From Ruminococcus bicirculans (ex Wegman et al. 2014) (GTDB lineage Bacteria; Bacillota; Clostridia; Oscillospirales; Ruminococcaceae), in assembly GCF_000723465.1 (NCBI RefSeq), contig NZ_HF545616.1, positions 1,426,001 through 1,490,000 on the forward strand: a stretch of 64,000 nt of DNA, read 5' to 3'. Shown here in pieces: positions 1 to 11,300 of this stretch; within the stretch, counting starts at the first letter, position 1, and every line of letters begins with the position of its first letter. Position numbers and translations under genes: made by a program. The notes beneath the pieces were generated by a model, which was given only the letters and a program-made list of their open reading frames with translations, made no database searches and had not been told where the DNA came from.

Positions 1-1
1 C

Positions 2-3000
2 ATCACAAAGGAGCTTGCCTACAAGGACGGAAAGTACAGCATCACATTGAATGACAGCAACGGCGTGCTTTCTGATTACAGCTTTTTAAGCTCTGACAGT
101 AATGTGAGTGTATCGAAGTCTGGAAATAAGCTGACAATCAGCTCCACTGTAGCTATCAGCGGTTCTGTCCGCATTACGGCAAAGAGGAACAATGTGCCGA
201 CTGTCAGCAGCAGTGCAAAGCTCATTGCCTATGGCGACCCGAACTTGCAGGATTTGGTAACAGGTGTGGAGAATGCTGATACCGTGTCTGCATATATCAA
301 TATCGAAACGCCGACAGGCACGATTGCCCTCAAAAAGACTTCTGAGGACGGAGTTGTGGAGGGCATCTCTTTTACAATCAAAGGTGATAACTTCAATAAA
401 ACAGTTAAGACAGGAAAGGACGGCTCTGTCTCCGTGGAGGGATTATTCCCTGGCACTTATACGGTCACAGAACAGTCTATTGACCGTTATGAGCCGCAGA
501 AAACCCAGACCGTCACACTTATCGGAGGAAAAACCTCTACTGTGACCTTCAGCAATACTTTGAAGCGTGGCAGTCTGGAAATCGTCAAGACTTCCGAGGA
601 CAATCTGGTGGAGGGAATGAAATTCCACCTTTATGGCACATCTTTAAGCGGCTTGCCTGTTGACGAGTATGCCGTGACTGATAAAAACGGACTGGCTAAG
701 TTTGAAAATGTCCTTATCAGTGGCGATACCCCGTATGTGGTTGAGGAAGTGGATACCGCAGTCCGCTATGTCGTTCCTGCTTCCCAGACAGCTCCGATTG
801 AATGGAACAAGGTCACAAAACGCAGCTTCGACAATGTGTTGAAGAAATTCCAAGTGACTGTGACAAAGACCGATGCAGAAACAGGTTCTCCGCAGGGCAA
901 TGCTTCCCTTGCAGGTGCGGTTTACGGCATCTATAAAGGTGAGGAACTGATTGACACCTACACGACTGATGAAAACGGTCAGTTTACGACCAAGTATTAT
1001 ATCTGTGATAATGATTGGACTGTCCGTGAAATCAGCCCGTCCGAGGGGTATCTTCTGGATACCGCAATCCACAAGGTAGGTGCAGAACCAGAGCTATACA
1101 CGGTAGAGCTGAACAGTACCGCAAACGATGTGAATGAACAGGTCATCAAAGGCAATATCGCACTCATCAAGCATACGGATAACGGGGAAACCCAGATTGA
1201 AACACCCGAAGAAGGTGCGGTATTTGAAGTGTTCCTCAAATCCGCAGGCAGCTATGAAAATGCAAAGGAAACCGAGCGTGATGTGCTGACATGTGACGAG
1301 AACGGTTTTGCCCAGACAAAGGATATGCCGTATGGCATTTATACCGTCCGCCAGACCTCTGGTTGGGAGGGGCGTGAACTGATGAAAGACTTTGATGTGT
1401 TTATCAGCAAGGACGGTCAGACCTACCGCTACCTTATCAACAACGCTAACTTTGAGAGCTATATCAAAATCGTAAAGAAAGATGCAGAAACAGGCAATAC
1501 AATCCCGTATGCAGGTGCAGGCTTCCAGATTTACGACCCGAATGGAAATCTTGTGACTATGACTTTCACTTATCCCGAAGTGACGACCATTGACACCTTC
1601 TATACTACGGCAGACGGCGACCTTATCACACCGCAGACATTGGAATACGGCAAAGGCTATTCCCTTGTGGAAGTACAAGCCCAGTATGGGTATGTCTTAA
1701 ATTCCGAGCCTGTTTATTTTGATGTGGTGCAGGAAAATTCCGAGGAAGAAAGCGGCATTACCGTTATTGAGGTAGTACGTTCCAATATGGCACAGAAAGG
1801 CACAATTACCGTAGAAAAGTCTGGCGAGGTATTCAGCTCCGTTGCAGGCGATAAGGGATTGTATCAGCCGATTTTCTCTGTCAGCGGTCTTGAGGGTGCA
1901 GTCTATGAAATTACCGCAGCCGAGGATATTGTCACTCTGGACGGGACGGTCAGAGCAAACAAGGGCGAGGTTGTAGATACCGTTACGACAGGAAAAGACG
2001 GTACAGTAAAATCCAAAGAACTGTATCTCGGAAAATATGAGGTTAAGGAAATCACAGCTCCGTATGGAATGGTGCTGAATGAGGAAGTCCGTTCTGTTGA
2101 GCTTGTGTATGCAGGACAGAATGTTGATGTAACGGAAACGGCTACTTCTTTCTATAATGAAAGACAGCGTGTTGAAATCGACCTCATCAAGAGCCTTGCC
2201 ATTGATGAAGCCTACGGCATTGGCAAGAATGGAGAAATCTTTGATGTGACCTTTGGCTTGTATGCGGCGGAGGAACTCACAGCCGCAGATGGAAAGACCA
2301 TTCCTGCGGACGGTCTGATTGAGGTCATTTCCCTTGATGAAAGCGGTCACGGGAAAGCTATCAGCGACCTGCCGATGGGCAGCTATTATGTGCAGGAAAT
2401 CTCGACCAACTCCGCATATATTGTCAGCGATGCAAAATACCCTGTTACTTTTGAATACGCAGGACAGGATGCCGAAACTGTCCGCATCACAGCCAATGAG
2501 GGCGAAGCTATCACAAATGACATTATTTACGGCTCTGTAAGCGGTAAGAAATCTGATGAGGACGGAAAGGCTCTGGGAGGTGCAGTTATCGGTATCTTTA
2601 CGACAGGAACTACCGAGTTTACAAAGGAAAATGCGATTGCAGCTACCACATCAAAAGATGATGGTAGTTTTTCTTTTGCCAAAGTGCCGTATGGAACTTG
2701 GATAATCCGTGAAATCGAAAGCCCGAAGGGATATGTACTCTCCGAGGAAGAAATCGCCGTGACAATCGGCAAGGTGGACGAAGTTGTGGAAATCGAACTT
2801 GTCAACTACTTCATTAAGGGCAATATCGCTTTGACAAAGGTTGATGAGGATTATCCCGACAACAAGCTGTCTGGTGCGGTATTTGAGGTTTACTCCGATA
2901 CTAATGGCGATGGGAAACTGGATAAAGACGATACGCTGCTTGGCGAAATGAAAGAACTTGACGGCGGCGTTTACCAGATGAGTGAACTCCGCTACGGCAA

Positions 3001-3526
3001 ATATCTGGTAAAGGAAACCAAAGCTCCGACAGGCTTTGTGCTTGATGAAAATGTGTATTCCGTATCCGTTGAGGAGAACGGCAAGACCTACACCGTGGAA
3101 AATAAGGCGGGTGTAGGATTTATCAATGCAGCACAGAAAGGCTCTCTTAAAATCGTAAAGACTTCCTCTGACGGTAAAGTGGAGGGCTTCTCTTTCCGTG
3201 TGACAGGCGTGGACTATGACCAGACCTTTAAGACAGATAAGAACGGAGAAATCGTGATTGAGGGCTTGCGGATTGGCGACTATACCGTATCCGAAGTAAG
3301 CGACAAGGCTTCCGCAGGATATATCCTGCCTGCCGATAAACAGGCAACGGTCAAGGTGGACGCTACGGCTATCGTGCAGATGCACAATGAGTTCAGGGAT
3401 ACCCCGAAAACAGGCGATGACTTCAATCTGGGCTTATGGGTAAGCCTTGCAGCTCTGTCTGTTGTCGGTGCGGGCGTTCTCGGATTTGTCGGCTATAAGA
3501 ACAGAAAGAAGAAAAAGGAGGACTAA
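2..3526 (+). CDS. Multi-repeat Cna-B/SpaA-type surface protein with sortase signal (5' end outside window)
   Basis: The reading frame is open from base 2, so the start lies upstream; the TTG at 47 is only the first start-like codon in view. About ten Cna-B/SpaA-like beta-sandwich repeats follow each other. Each begins with a strand like G-S-L-E-I-V-K-T and ends with Y-x-V-x-E; the Lys and Glu are the usual partners of the internal isopeptide bond. The C-terminus has a sorting signal TPKTGD, a hydrophobic stretch (WVSLAALSVVGAGVLGFVGY) and a KNRKKKK tail, so the protein should be covalently attached to peptidoglycan. In this ICE family such proteins are thought to act as adhesins or mating-surface proteins. 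A class B sortase (26414) is encoded in the same element. The signal peptide and any N-terminal adhesin domain cannot be seen. Confidence 0.9.
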   Translation: MTKELAYKDGKYSITLNDSNGVLSDYSFLSSDSNVSVSKSGNKLTISSTVAISGSVRITAKRNNVPTVSSSAKLIAYGDPNLQDLVTGVENADTVSAYINIETPTGTIALKKTSEDGVVEGISFTIKGDNFNKTVKTGKDGSVSVEGLFPGTYTVTEQSIDRYEPQKTQTVTLIGGKTSTVTFSNTLKRGSLEIVKTSEDNLVEGMKFHLYGTSLSGLPVDEYAVTDKNGLAKFENVLISGDTPYVVEEVDTAVRYVVPASQTAPIEWNKVTKRSFDNVLKKFQVTVTKTDAETGSPQGNASLAGAVYGIYKGEELIDTYTTDENGQFTTKYYICDNDWTVREISPSEGYLLDTAIHKVGAEPELYTVELNSTANDVNEQVIKGNIALIKHTDNGETQIETPEEGAVFEVFLKSAGSYENAKETERDVLTCDENGFAQTKDMPYGIYTVRQTSGWEGRELMKDFDVFISKDGQTYRYLINNANFESYIKIVKKDAETGNTIPYAGAGFQIYDPNGNLVTMTFTYPEVTTIDTFYTTADGDLITPQTLEYGKGYSLVEVQAQYGYVLNSEPVYFDVVQENSEEESGITVIEVVRSNMAQKGTITVEKSGEVFSSVAGDKGLYQPIFSVSGLEGAVYEITAAEDIVTLDGTVRANKGEVVDTVTTGKDGTVKSKELYLGKYEVKEITAPYGMVLNEEVRSVELVYAGQNVDVTETATSFYNERQRVEIDLIKSLAIDEAYGIGKNGEIFDVTFGLYAAEELTAADGKTIPADGLIEVISLDESGHGKAISDLPMGSYYVQEISTNSAYIVSDAKYPVTFEYAGQDAETVRITANEGEAITNDIIYGSVSGKKSDEDGKALGGAVIGIFTTGTTEFTKENAIAATTSKDDGSFSFAKVPYGTWIIREIESPKGYVLSEEEIAVTIGKVDEVVEIELVNYFIKGNIALTKVDEDYPDNKLSGAVFEVYSDTNGDGKLDKDDTLLGEMKELDGGVYQMSELRYGKYLVKETKAPTGFVLDENVYSVSVEENGKTYTVENKAGVGFINAAQKGSLKIVKTSSDGKVEGFSFRVTGVDYDQTFKTDKNGEIVIEGLRIGDYTVSEVSDKASAGYILPADKQATVKVDATAIVQMHNEFRDTPKTGDDFNLGLWVSLAALSVVGAGVLGFVGYKNRKKKKED

Positions 3527-3529
3527 TTG

Positions 3530-3622
3530 ATGGACGCTAAAACTATTATCGCAATCGTGCTTGTCGTGTTCATTGTGGGTGCGGCGGTATGGCTGAATAT
3601 CCGTAACAGAAAGAATAAGTAA
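3530..3622 (+). CDS. Small single-membrane-span protein (30 aa)
   Basis: ATG at 3530 follows the surface-protein stop by 3 bases, with AAAAAGGAGG just inside the end of that gene as ribosome site. The product is 30 residues: a short acidic start, one hydrophobic helix (IIAIVLVVFIVGAAVWL) and a basic NIRNRKNK tail, so a type I/III single-pass membrane peptide is likely. Translational coupling to the surface-protein gene suggests a shared role in the envelope, but no function is known to me. Confidence 0.6.
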   Translation: MDAKTIIAIVLVVFIVGAAVWLNIRNRKNK

Positions 3623-3671
3623 GTGGTTTGGGCGGCTGAAAGATGCCGCCCTTTCCTTTATGGAGGTAACA

Positions 3672-3974
3672 ATGAGAAACCTTAAAACCATTGAAAAGAA
3701 AGTCAGGGCTGTTCTGGAAAAGAATGAGGATGCCAGAAATGACGATATGGTGCTGTATCTTGCACTTTGTAATGCCTGTCTGAAGGATGCAGGGGCAATG
3801 CCGCTTGCGGAGATAATGACGCAGCACAAATATCTCGGTCTGCCGAGCTTTGAGAGCGTCAGCAGGACACGCCGCAAGCTGCAGGCACGGTATCCAGAGC
3901 TTGCAGGGAGCCGCCCTGTTCAGAAAATGAGAGCCACGGGCGAGAAAGCTTATCGGCGTTATGCCAAAGAATAG
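3672..3974 (+). CDS. Conserved ICE protein of unknown function (100 aa)
   Basis: The ATG at 3672 is chosen because GGAGG (3662-3666) sits at proper distance; the upstream in-frame ATG at 3660 overlaps that ribosome site. The protein is mostly helical and basic at its end (SRTRRKLQARYPEL), which resembles a small DNA-binding or phage-type accessory protein. I do not recognise a named family. It is in the early accessory operon of the ICE, before the helicase gene. Confidence 0.65.
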   Translation: MRNLKTIEKKVRAVLEKNEDARNDDMVLYLALCNACLKDAGAMPLAEIMTQHKYLGLPSFESVSRTRRKLQARYPELAGSRPVQKMRATGEKAYRRYAKE

Positions 3975-3984
3975 AGAGGTGCTT

Positions 3985-4257
3985 ATGGACGAAGAAAAAC
4001 GCTCTAATCAGAACTATGAAATCATCGAGAGCTGTACTATCGGGAGTACAGAGCTTGTCATCGGTCACAATCCCAACGCACCCAACCCTTATGTGTGTTG
4101 GTACTGCAAGGGCGGCTCAAATTATTTCTGGGGTTATTACACGAATGAGCTTGATGATGCACGGCAAAAGCTGAATGAACGATACCAGTCAGAGTGCCGT
4201 ATGCCCTATAATCAGCCTGCCCAGAAGCAGAAAAACGGTGATGACCGTGAGCGATAA
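3985..4257 (+). CDS. Small ICE hypothetical protein with conserved aromatic core (90 aa)
   Basis: ATG at 3985 follows AGAGGTG (3974-3980), which makes it a better start than the upstream ATG at 3961. The core CWYCKGGSNYFWGYYTN is rich in aromatic residues and glycine and is followed by a helix. It looks like a compact single-domain protein. No function is recognised. Its 3' end overlaps the next gene by 17 bases. Confidence 0.6.
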   Translation: MDEEKRSNQNYEIIESCTIGSTELVIGHNPNAPNPYVCWYCKGGSNYFWGYYTNELDDARQKLNERYQSECRMPYNQPAQKQKNGDDRER

Positions 4258-4393
4258 AATAAAATATGACTGCACGACCTGTCCTTATCCCCGATATAAG
4301 GATGGGTCAGTTATTTTCTGCGATGTCTGTATCCGCAAGATTTTAGACGAGCAGAAGGAGAAAAAGGAAAGAAAGGAGCAGCCGAATGAGTAA
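4241..4393 (+). CDS. Small Cys-rich, probably zinc-binding ICE protein (50 aa)
   Basis: Starting at ATG 4241 (or GTG 4238), the protein is 50 residues with four cysteines arranged as CTTC and CDVC about 16 residues apart, a typical zinc ribbon or knuckle. A strongly charged Lys/Glu helix ends it. It overlaps both neighbours (17 bases upstream, 8 bases downstream), which fits a tightly packed operon with translational coupling. No specific function is known. Confidence 0.6.
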   Translation: MTVSDKIKYDCTTCPYPRYKDGSVIFCDVCIRKILDEQKEKKERKEQPNE

Positions 4394-5093
4394 TGAAATA
4401 AAGACAAGACCTTTAACCCCGACAGAACAGAAATACACCTATGCCCAGAGCATGCAGCTTGAGGGGCAGACAGGCACTATCGGGCATCTGCGTGGTGACT
4501 TTGCCACAACGGGCTATGGCTTTTACACCACTTGGTTTGATACCAGACCCCAATGGAAATCTGACGAATTTAAGGCAGAGCTTGATACGGTCATCAATGC
4601 TTTACGGGAGGATAAAGGGCTTTTGCATAACCGCTATGATATGAGTGCGTTTGCAAGGCATTTTCCCGAAAGTGCTATCAAGGGTAACTATTGTATGGAG
4701 TACGGTTTCCGTGTGGATACGGAGAAACACGCTTTTCTGCTTCGGTGCAATCCCACCAAAGGCGACTATAATTTTTATTGCTATTGCTATGTGAAGGAAT
4801 GGCTTGATAAGCATATCCAGAAAGCAGAACAAGGTATCCGATTTATTGACCCTCAATATAAAGAACTGTTCCGTATCCCCGACGGCGGAAAGGTCATTGT
4901 CACGACTTCTTGGGGAGAAAAACGGGAGTATCCCTGCCGCTTCATTGATGAATACCATACCGAAGTCGGCAGCAATCTGTACCACATCTGCGAGTTTGCC
5001 GAGCGTATGCAGAAAAACGGGGCGACCTATGAGCCGAAACCTGCGGAGCAAACGCCGCAGAAAGAACCGAAGCACAAGGATTTAGAACGATAA
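4386..5093 (+). CDS. Conserved ICE accessory protein (235 aa), unknown function
   Basis: The ATG at 4386 follows GAAAGGAG at 4371-4378. The N-terminal half (MSNEIKTRPLTPTEQKYTYAQS, then a GHLRGDF segment) looks like a globular domain common in Tn1549-type elements. The C-terminal tail (PKPAEQTPQKEPKHK) is low-complexity and probably disordered. No catalytic motif is evident. It belongs to the accessory operon before the helicase gene. Confidence 0.7.
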   Translation: MSNEIKTRPLTPTEQKYTYAQSMQLEGQTGTIGHLRGDFATTGYGFYTTWFDTRPQWKSDEFKAELDTVINALREDKGLLHNRYDMSAFARHFPESAIKGNYCMEYGFRVDTEKHAFLLRCNPTKGDYNFYCYCYVKEWLDKHIQKAEQGIRFIDPQYKELFRIPDGGKVIVTTSWGEKREYPCRFIDEYHTEVGSNLYHICEFAERMQKNGATYEPKPAEQTPQKEPKHKDLER

Positions 5094-5107
5094 GGAGGAT
5101 TTAGAAT

Positions 5108-5314
5108 ATGGCTGTTAATCAGAAAGCCGTCAAGGTCTTGAATAAGGTCTTGGAAGCAGGCTTTACCGATGAAAAAGCGATTGCCGCTATGACTATGGAC
5201 GATATTCTTTCTATGCAGGGCATCACGGTTGGGGATATTACTCTCATCAATGACCTGCAAAAGAGCATTAAATCGAACAAGGTCATTTCTTTTCTTGGCG
5301 GTGGTGCGGAGTGA
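5108..5314 (+). CDS. Small helical ICE protein (68 aa)
   Basis: AAGGAGG at 5092-5098 precedes the ATG at 5108. The sequence has two alike helical units (LNKVLEAGFTDEKAIAAMT, then DDILSMQGITVGDITLIND), similar to small helix-hairpin-helix or SAM-like folds, so DNA or protein binding is plausible but unproven. It immediately precedes the large helicase gene and is likely co-transcribed. Confidence 0.6.
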   Translation: MAVNQKAVKVLNKVLEAGFTDEKAIAAMTMDDILSMQGITVGDITLINDLQKSIKSNKVISFLGGGAE

Positions 5315-5361
5315 GCAAACAGGAATATTTGAAACAAAAACGATAAGGAGGTGTAGGTTGA

Positions 5362-8300
5362 ATGGCTGCGAAGTATCAGCTAATCACAGAGCTGTATCGG
5401 CGTACAGGCGTTGCGGTTGCAAAAAATCCGCAGGCGTGGCAGGGCTTTCTGTCCTCTGCCTGCCGCAACTATAAATGCCGTTATGACGAACAGCTTTTAA
5501 TATACGCCCAACGCCCCGATGCTGTCGCCGTTGCGAAGCTCGAAACTTGGAACAGGCAGTTCAAGCGTTGGGTCAATAAGGACAGCAAGGGTATTGCCGT
5601 ATTTGACCCGAAAGGTCGCAGGAATACGCTGAAATACTATTTTGATGTGTCCGACACCCACGAGGGCTATTATGGCAGCCGCCCTGTTCCGATATGGCAG
5701 ATGGATGAGCGATACGAGCAGGCTGTTATGGAAAGGCTCTCGGACAGGTTTGGAGATGTGGAAAGCACTGACCTTGCTTCTGCCTTAATGGAAACGGCAA
5801 AGAACGCCGTGGAGGACAATCTGCAAGACTATTTTTCTCAGTTAAAGGACTGCACGAAAGACAGCTTTTTGGAAGAACTGGACGACTTTAATATAGAAGT
5901 CATTTACAGGCGGCTGGCAGCAAACAGCGTTGCTTTTATGCTGATCAGCCGCTGCGGTCTGGATACGAATGAGTTTTTTGACCGAGAGGATTTTGCGGAT
6001 ATTGTAAATTTCAATACCCCTGCAATGATAAACGCCATCGGCGTTGCCACGAGCGATATTGCGGAAATGGCGTTACGGGAAATCTCACAGTCTATCCGAA
6101 ATGTGCAAATGGCGGAAAAAGACCAGAATCGCACCTTTGCACAAAGAACGCAGGCTCAGTATGATAAAGGCAGACAACAACCCGAAAGGAGCGAATACAA
6201 TGAGCGAAATCACTTACAGCAGACAGGGGGATTATCTTATTCCCGACCTAACATTACCGACAGAGCCAGAGCTTCCGCTTGGCAGGTACGCTTTGATGCA
6301 CAGGGATTATCTGGAGAAGCACAAACGAGTGACCTATCTCAACCTGCTGACATCGGGCAGGCTGAACGGGCATCTGCACGAGGTAGAGCAGACAGCACTC
6401 CAGAGGTTGGAGCTTCTGACGAAGCAGCTCTCAGCCGAGCAGGGCGTGACAGAGGAACTGAAAGAGAAAGCTCCGATGCAGTGGGTCGGACTGATGAACA
6501 ACATCCGCAGCCAAGCGGAGGAAGTGATACTGACCGAACTGATTTACAAGTAAGCGTTGCCAAAGAGGATGAGGTCAGGGTCAATCTTCCAACCGTAGAT
6601 GAACAAATCGAAATGATAGCAAAAGCAGAGGACGAAAAAGCCTCTGCTTTTGCTATTTCCAAAGAAGATATTGACTCCGTACTTCAGAAAGGCAGTGGCG
6701 TTGCGGACGGAAAATACCGCATCTACCGCCAATTTCAAAAGGGCGAGGACAGACAGAAAAATATTGAGTTCCTTAAAAATGAGTATGGAACGGGCGGCGG
6801 TACGCACATCTTCCCCGATGGTTTCAGCGGTCATTCTTGGCATGACAGCAAAGGTCTTGCCATTGACCGAAACGGCACTTATACCAATCACGACCTTGTG
6901 TTGAAATGGTCACAGGTTGAAAAGCGTCTGCGTGAGCTGATTAAGGATAACCGCTATCTCAATCCGAAAGAAAAAGAGCATTATGCCGATTATCTGGAGA
7001 GCGTGTCAGCCCCTCAATATGAGATTGACACCCAGAGGAAAATAGCAAGGCAGCGTTTTATCGACGCCCACCGTGACCTGCCGCCTGCCGACAAACGGGA
7101 TACCCTTGCTTTGCGGCTATCTGACTTTATCCGTGACTTGGACAGGTACGAAAAAGACCTGTTATCTGTTGTGGAACGAAGCGACCTTGCAGATGTTACC
7201 GCCGAGCAAATGGAACAGCACTTATCCGACCCCTCAACCGTTCAACAGCTCATAGACTTTCTTGCACAGGTACAATGGAAAACGACCTCAGTTTTCAGCC
7301 GCAGTAATGGGTGGAAGTTTACCGAGGAATTAAGGGAGCTGCACCCACTCCGCTACCTCTACAATGAGGGCGATGTGGTGTATATCGGTGCGGATAAATA
7401 TGAGATTGCAACACTTACCGAGGAAAAGGTTTATCTGCAAAATGCCGAGTTTCCTATCTTGGGACAGGAATACAGCCGAGCCGACTTTGAAGAAAAGCTA
7501 ACGGAAAATCCTGCAAATGACCATCTGAAAGTGGTCGTAACCGAGAAACAGAGGACAGAAACACCGTCCGAGAAAAAGCAGGACGGAATACAGTTTTCTA
7601 TCGGTTTTTCCGAACACCCTGCCTTTTATGACAGACAGCTTAATGACCGCTATACAGATTTGAGCTTTGCTCTGGGTAATAAGCTGCTTGGTATTTTGGA
7701 CGAGAAACAGCACCGTGAGCGTGAGGGCGATAAAAATATCGGGTGGTATCACAAGACCGATTTTGTTATCAAGGCTGTTATCGGCGGCGAGGAATTTAAC
7801 TATGAAGGGCGGTTTGATATTGGCGATGGTGAGGGCGATTTAATTGCCCACATTAAGAATTTTTACGATTATGCCTTATCGCCAAAGGGCGAACAGCTAT
7901 ATGGAGATGACCGAGAAAGCCTGCTCCGTGGCAGAGATGAGTTTATCCCATTCTTGGAACAGCACACCGAGCTGACCCAAGAGGAGGAAAAGCTCCTTGA
8001 TGAGATTATGGCTACCGAAAGTGATTGGTACAGGACAGCCGAGGAAGCCGAAGAAAAACCACAGGCGAATGCCGATAAAGTGAATGGCTCAGAAGCTCCT
8101 GTCATTGAAATGGAGCAATCCACAGATGACCTCATAGGCAGGGAAATCATCATAGATAACCGTAAATATCTCATTGAGAGCATTGGGAAAATCAGCGGTG
8201 ATGTGTCCCTGCGTGACATCACATTCCAGAACAATGTGGGCTTTCCGATAAACCGAGTGGAGAAAATCGGCTATATCCAAAAGCTATTGGAACAGGAAAA

Positions 8301-11300
8301 AACCGTACCACCCGAAGAAAAAACGGAAACTCTTGCCACAGACCGTCATAATTTCCGTATTAACGATGACGCCATCGGTGTCGGCGGAGCAAAAGAAAAG
8401 TTCCGAAACAATATGGCGGCAATCAACCTGCTGCACGAGCTTGAAATCGAAAACCGCCTTGCCACACCCGAAGAACAGGAAGTCCTATCTCGATATGTCG
8501 GTTGGGGCGGTCTTTCTAAGGCATTTGATGAACACAATGCGGCGTGGGCGGAGGAATTTAAGGAGCTATATGCCAGCCTATCCCCAGAGGAATACCGTGC
8601 CGCTATGGAGTCAACGCTGACCGCTTTTTATACGCCGCCTGTTGTTATCAAGGCGATGTATGACGCACTTGACCGCCTGGGCTTTTCACAGGGCAATATC
8701 TTGGAGCCGTCCTGCGGTACAGGCAATTTCTTTGGTCTGCTTCCCGAAAGTATGCAAAACAGCAAGCTCCACGGCGTGGAAATCGACTCTCTCACAGGCA
8801 GGATTGCAAAGCAGCTCTACCAAAAAGCGAACATTGCCATTGAGGGCTTTGAGAAAACAAATCTCCCAGACGACCATTTTGATGTAGTCCTCGGTAATGT
8901 GCCTTTTGGGGAGATAAGGGTCAATGACAGCCGATACAACGCCCAGAAATTTCTCATACACGACTACTTTTTCGCAAAGGCTCTGGATAAAGTCTGTGCC
9001 GGCGGCGTTGTGATGTTCATTACCTCAAAGGGTACGATGGATAAAGCAAGTCCAGAGGTACGCAAGTATATTGCCCAGAGAGCCGAGCTTTTAGGTGCTA
9101 TCCGTCTGCCAGACAACACCTTTAAGGCAAACGCAGGCACGGAGGTCACGAGCGATATTCTTATCCTGCAAAAGCGTGACCGAGTGATGGATATAGAGCC
9201 AGACTGGGTACACCTTGATACGGACGAAAACGGTGTTACGATGAACAGATATTTTGTCGAACACCCCGAAATGGTGTTGGGCGAGATAAAGATGGAAAAC
9301 ACACGCTTTGGTACTTTCGAGCCTGTCTGTAAAGCCCGTAAGGATATACCACTTTCCGAGCTTCTGTCTAATGCAGTTCAGAGGATAAACGGCGAAATCC
9401 CAGAGCTTGATAATAGGGTTGATGAAATCTCCGATGAGCAGGAGCTTTCCGTTCCTGCTGACCCGAATGTGCGTAACTTCTCTTTTACTCTGGTGGACGG
9501 CAGGGTTTACTTCCGAGAGAATGACCGTATGCAACCTGCTTCTGTGTCGATGACCGCAGAAAACCGTATTAAGGGACTTATCCAAATTCGTGACTGTGTG
9601 CGTAAGCTCATAGAGTATCAGACCGATGATTACCCAGAGGAAATGATACGCACCGAGCAGGAAAACCTCAACCGTCTGTATGATGTTTATACCGCAAAAT
9701 ACGGTCTAATCAACAGCCGAGGAAACTATCTTGCTTTTGCTTCAGATGAGAGCTACTTCCTTCTATGTTCTCTGGAGGTGCTTGATGATGAGGGCAACTT
9801 CAAACGGAAGGCAGATATGTTCACAAAGCGGACTATCAAACCCCACCGAGAAGTAACTTCGGTTGAAACTGCAAGCGAAGCCCTTGCCCTCTCTATCGGA
9901 GAGAAAGCCCGTGTTGATTTGCCTTATATGGAGCAGCTCACAGGCAAAACGCAGGCTGAGCTTGTACAGAATTTACAAGGTATTATCTTCAAAGTACCGA
10001 ACTGTGAGCCTGTTTCCTATGTAGCCGCAGACGAGTATCTGTCAGGAAATGTCCGAAACAAGCTGACGGTTGCGGAGCTTGCTGCGAAGAATGACCCAGA
10101 GCTTGCAGTTAATGTGGAAGCCTTGGAAAAGGTCATTCCCAAAGACCTCTCGGCGGCGGAAATCTCTGTCCGTCTGGGTGCAACTTGGATACCGCAGGAA
10201 GATATACAGCGGTTTGTGATGGAGCTTTTAACTCCGTCAAGTTATGCTGCAGGCAGATTAAAGGTACGATACACCCCGATAAACGGAGACTGGTTCATAG
10301 AGAATAAAAGCTCCGATATGGGGAATGTAAAGGCGGACAGCACCTATGGTACGAAAAGAGCTTCCGCCTATCGCATTATTGAGGACACCTTAAATCTGCG
10401 TGACACCCGTATCTTTGATTATGTGTATGACGAACACGGCAATAAAAAAGCGGTGTTCAATGCAAAGGAAACTACGGCGGCACAGGCGAAGCAGGAAGTC
10501 ATCAAGCAGGCATTTCAGGATTGGATATGGAAAGACCCAGAACGGCGAAACCGTCTTGTCCGTTATTACAACGACACTTTTAACTCTGTGCGACCCCGTG
10601 AATATGACGGAAGCCATATCACTTTCGGAGGTATCAGTCCAGAAATCACACTAAGAGCACATCAAGTCAACGCCATCGCCCATATCCTTTATGGCGGCAA
10701 TACGCTCCTTGCCCATAAGGTGGGAGCAGGCAAAACCTTTGAAATGGTAGCCGCCGCACAGGAAAGCAAACGGCTCGGTTTATGTCAGAAATCTATGTTT
10801 GTTGTGCCGAATCATCTTGTCGGTCAGTGGGCTTCTGAGTATCTGCGGCTCTATCCGAGTGCAAATATCCTTGTTACAACAAAGCAGGATTTTGAAACAG
10901 GAAACCGCAAGAAGTTCTGCGGTAGGATTGCCACAGGCGACTATGATGCAGTCATTATTGGGCATTCTCAGTTTGAAAAAATTCCGATGAGCATAGAACG
11001 ACAGCGGGAACAGTTGGAGAAGCAGCTTGATGATATTGAGCGTGGCATTGATGATGTGCAGGCTTCCAAAGGCGAGCAGTTCACGGTCAAACAGCTAATG
11101 AAAACCCGAAAGGCAATCAAGACGAAGCTCGAAAAGCTTAACGACACCAAGCGTAAGGATACGGTTATCGACTTTGAACAGCTCGGCGTTGACAGGCTTT
11201 TCATTGATGAGAGCCATTTTTATAAGAATTTGTACCTCTACACCAAGATGCGAAATGTAGGCGGTATCGCCCAGACCGAAGCCCAGAAATCAAGCGACCT

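Noticed and set aside
1094-2350. Two long minus-strand frames opposite the surface-protein gene
   Set aside because: Antisense to a repetitive coding region with strong codon bias; no protein-like motifs.
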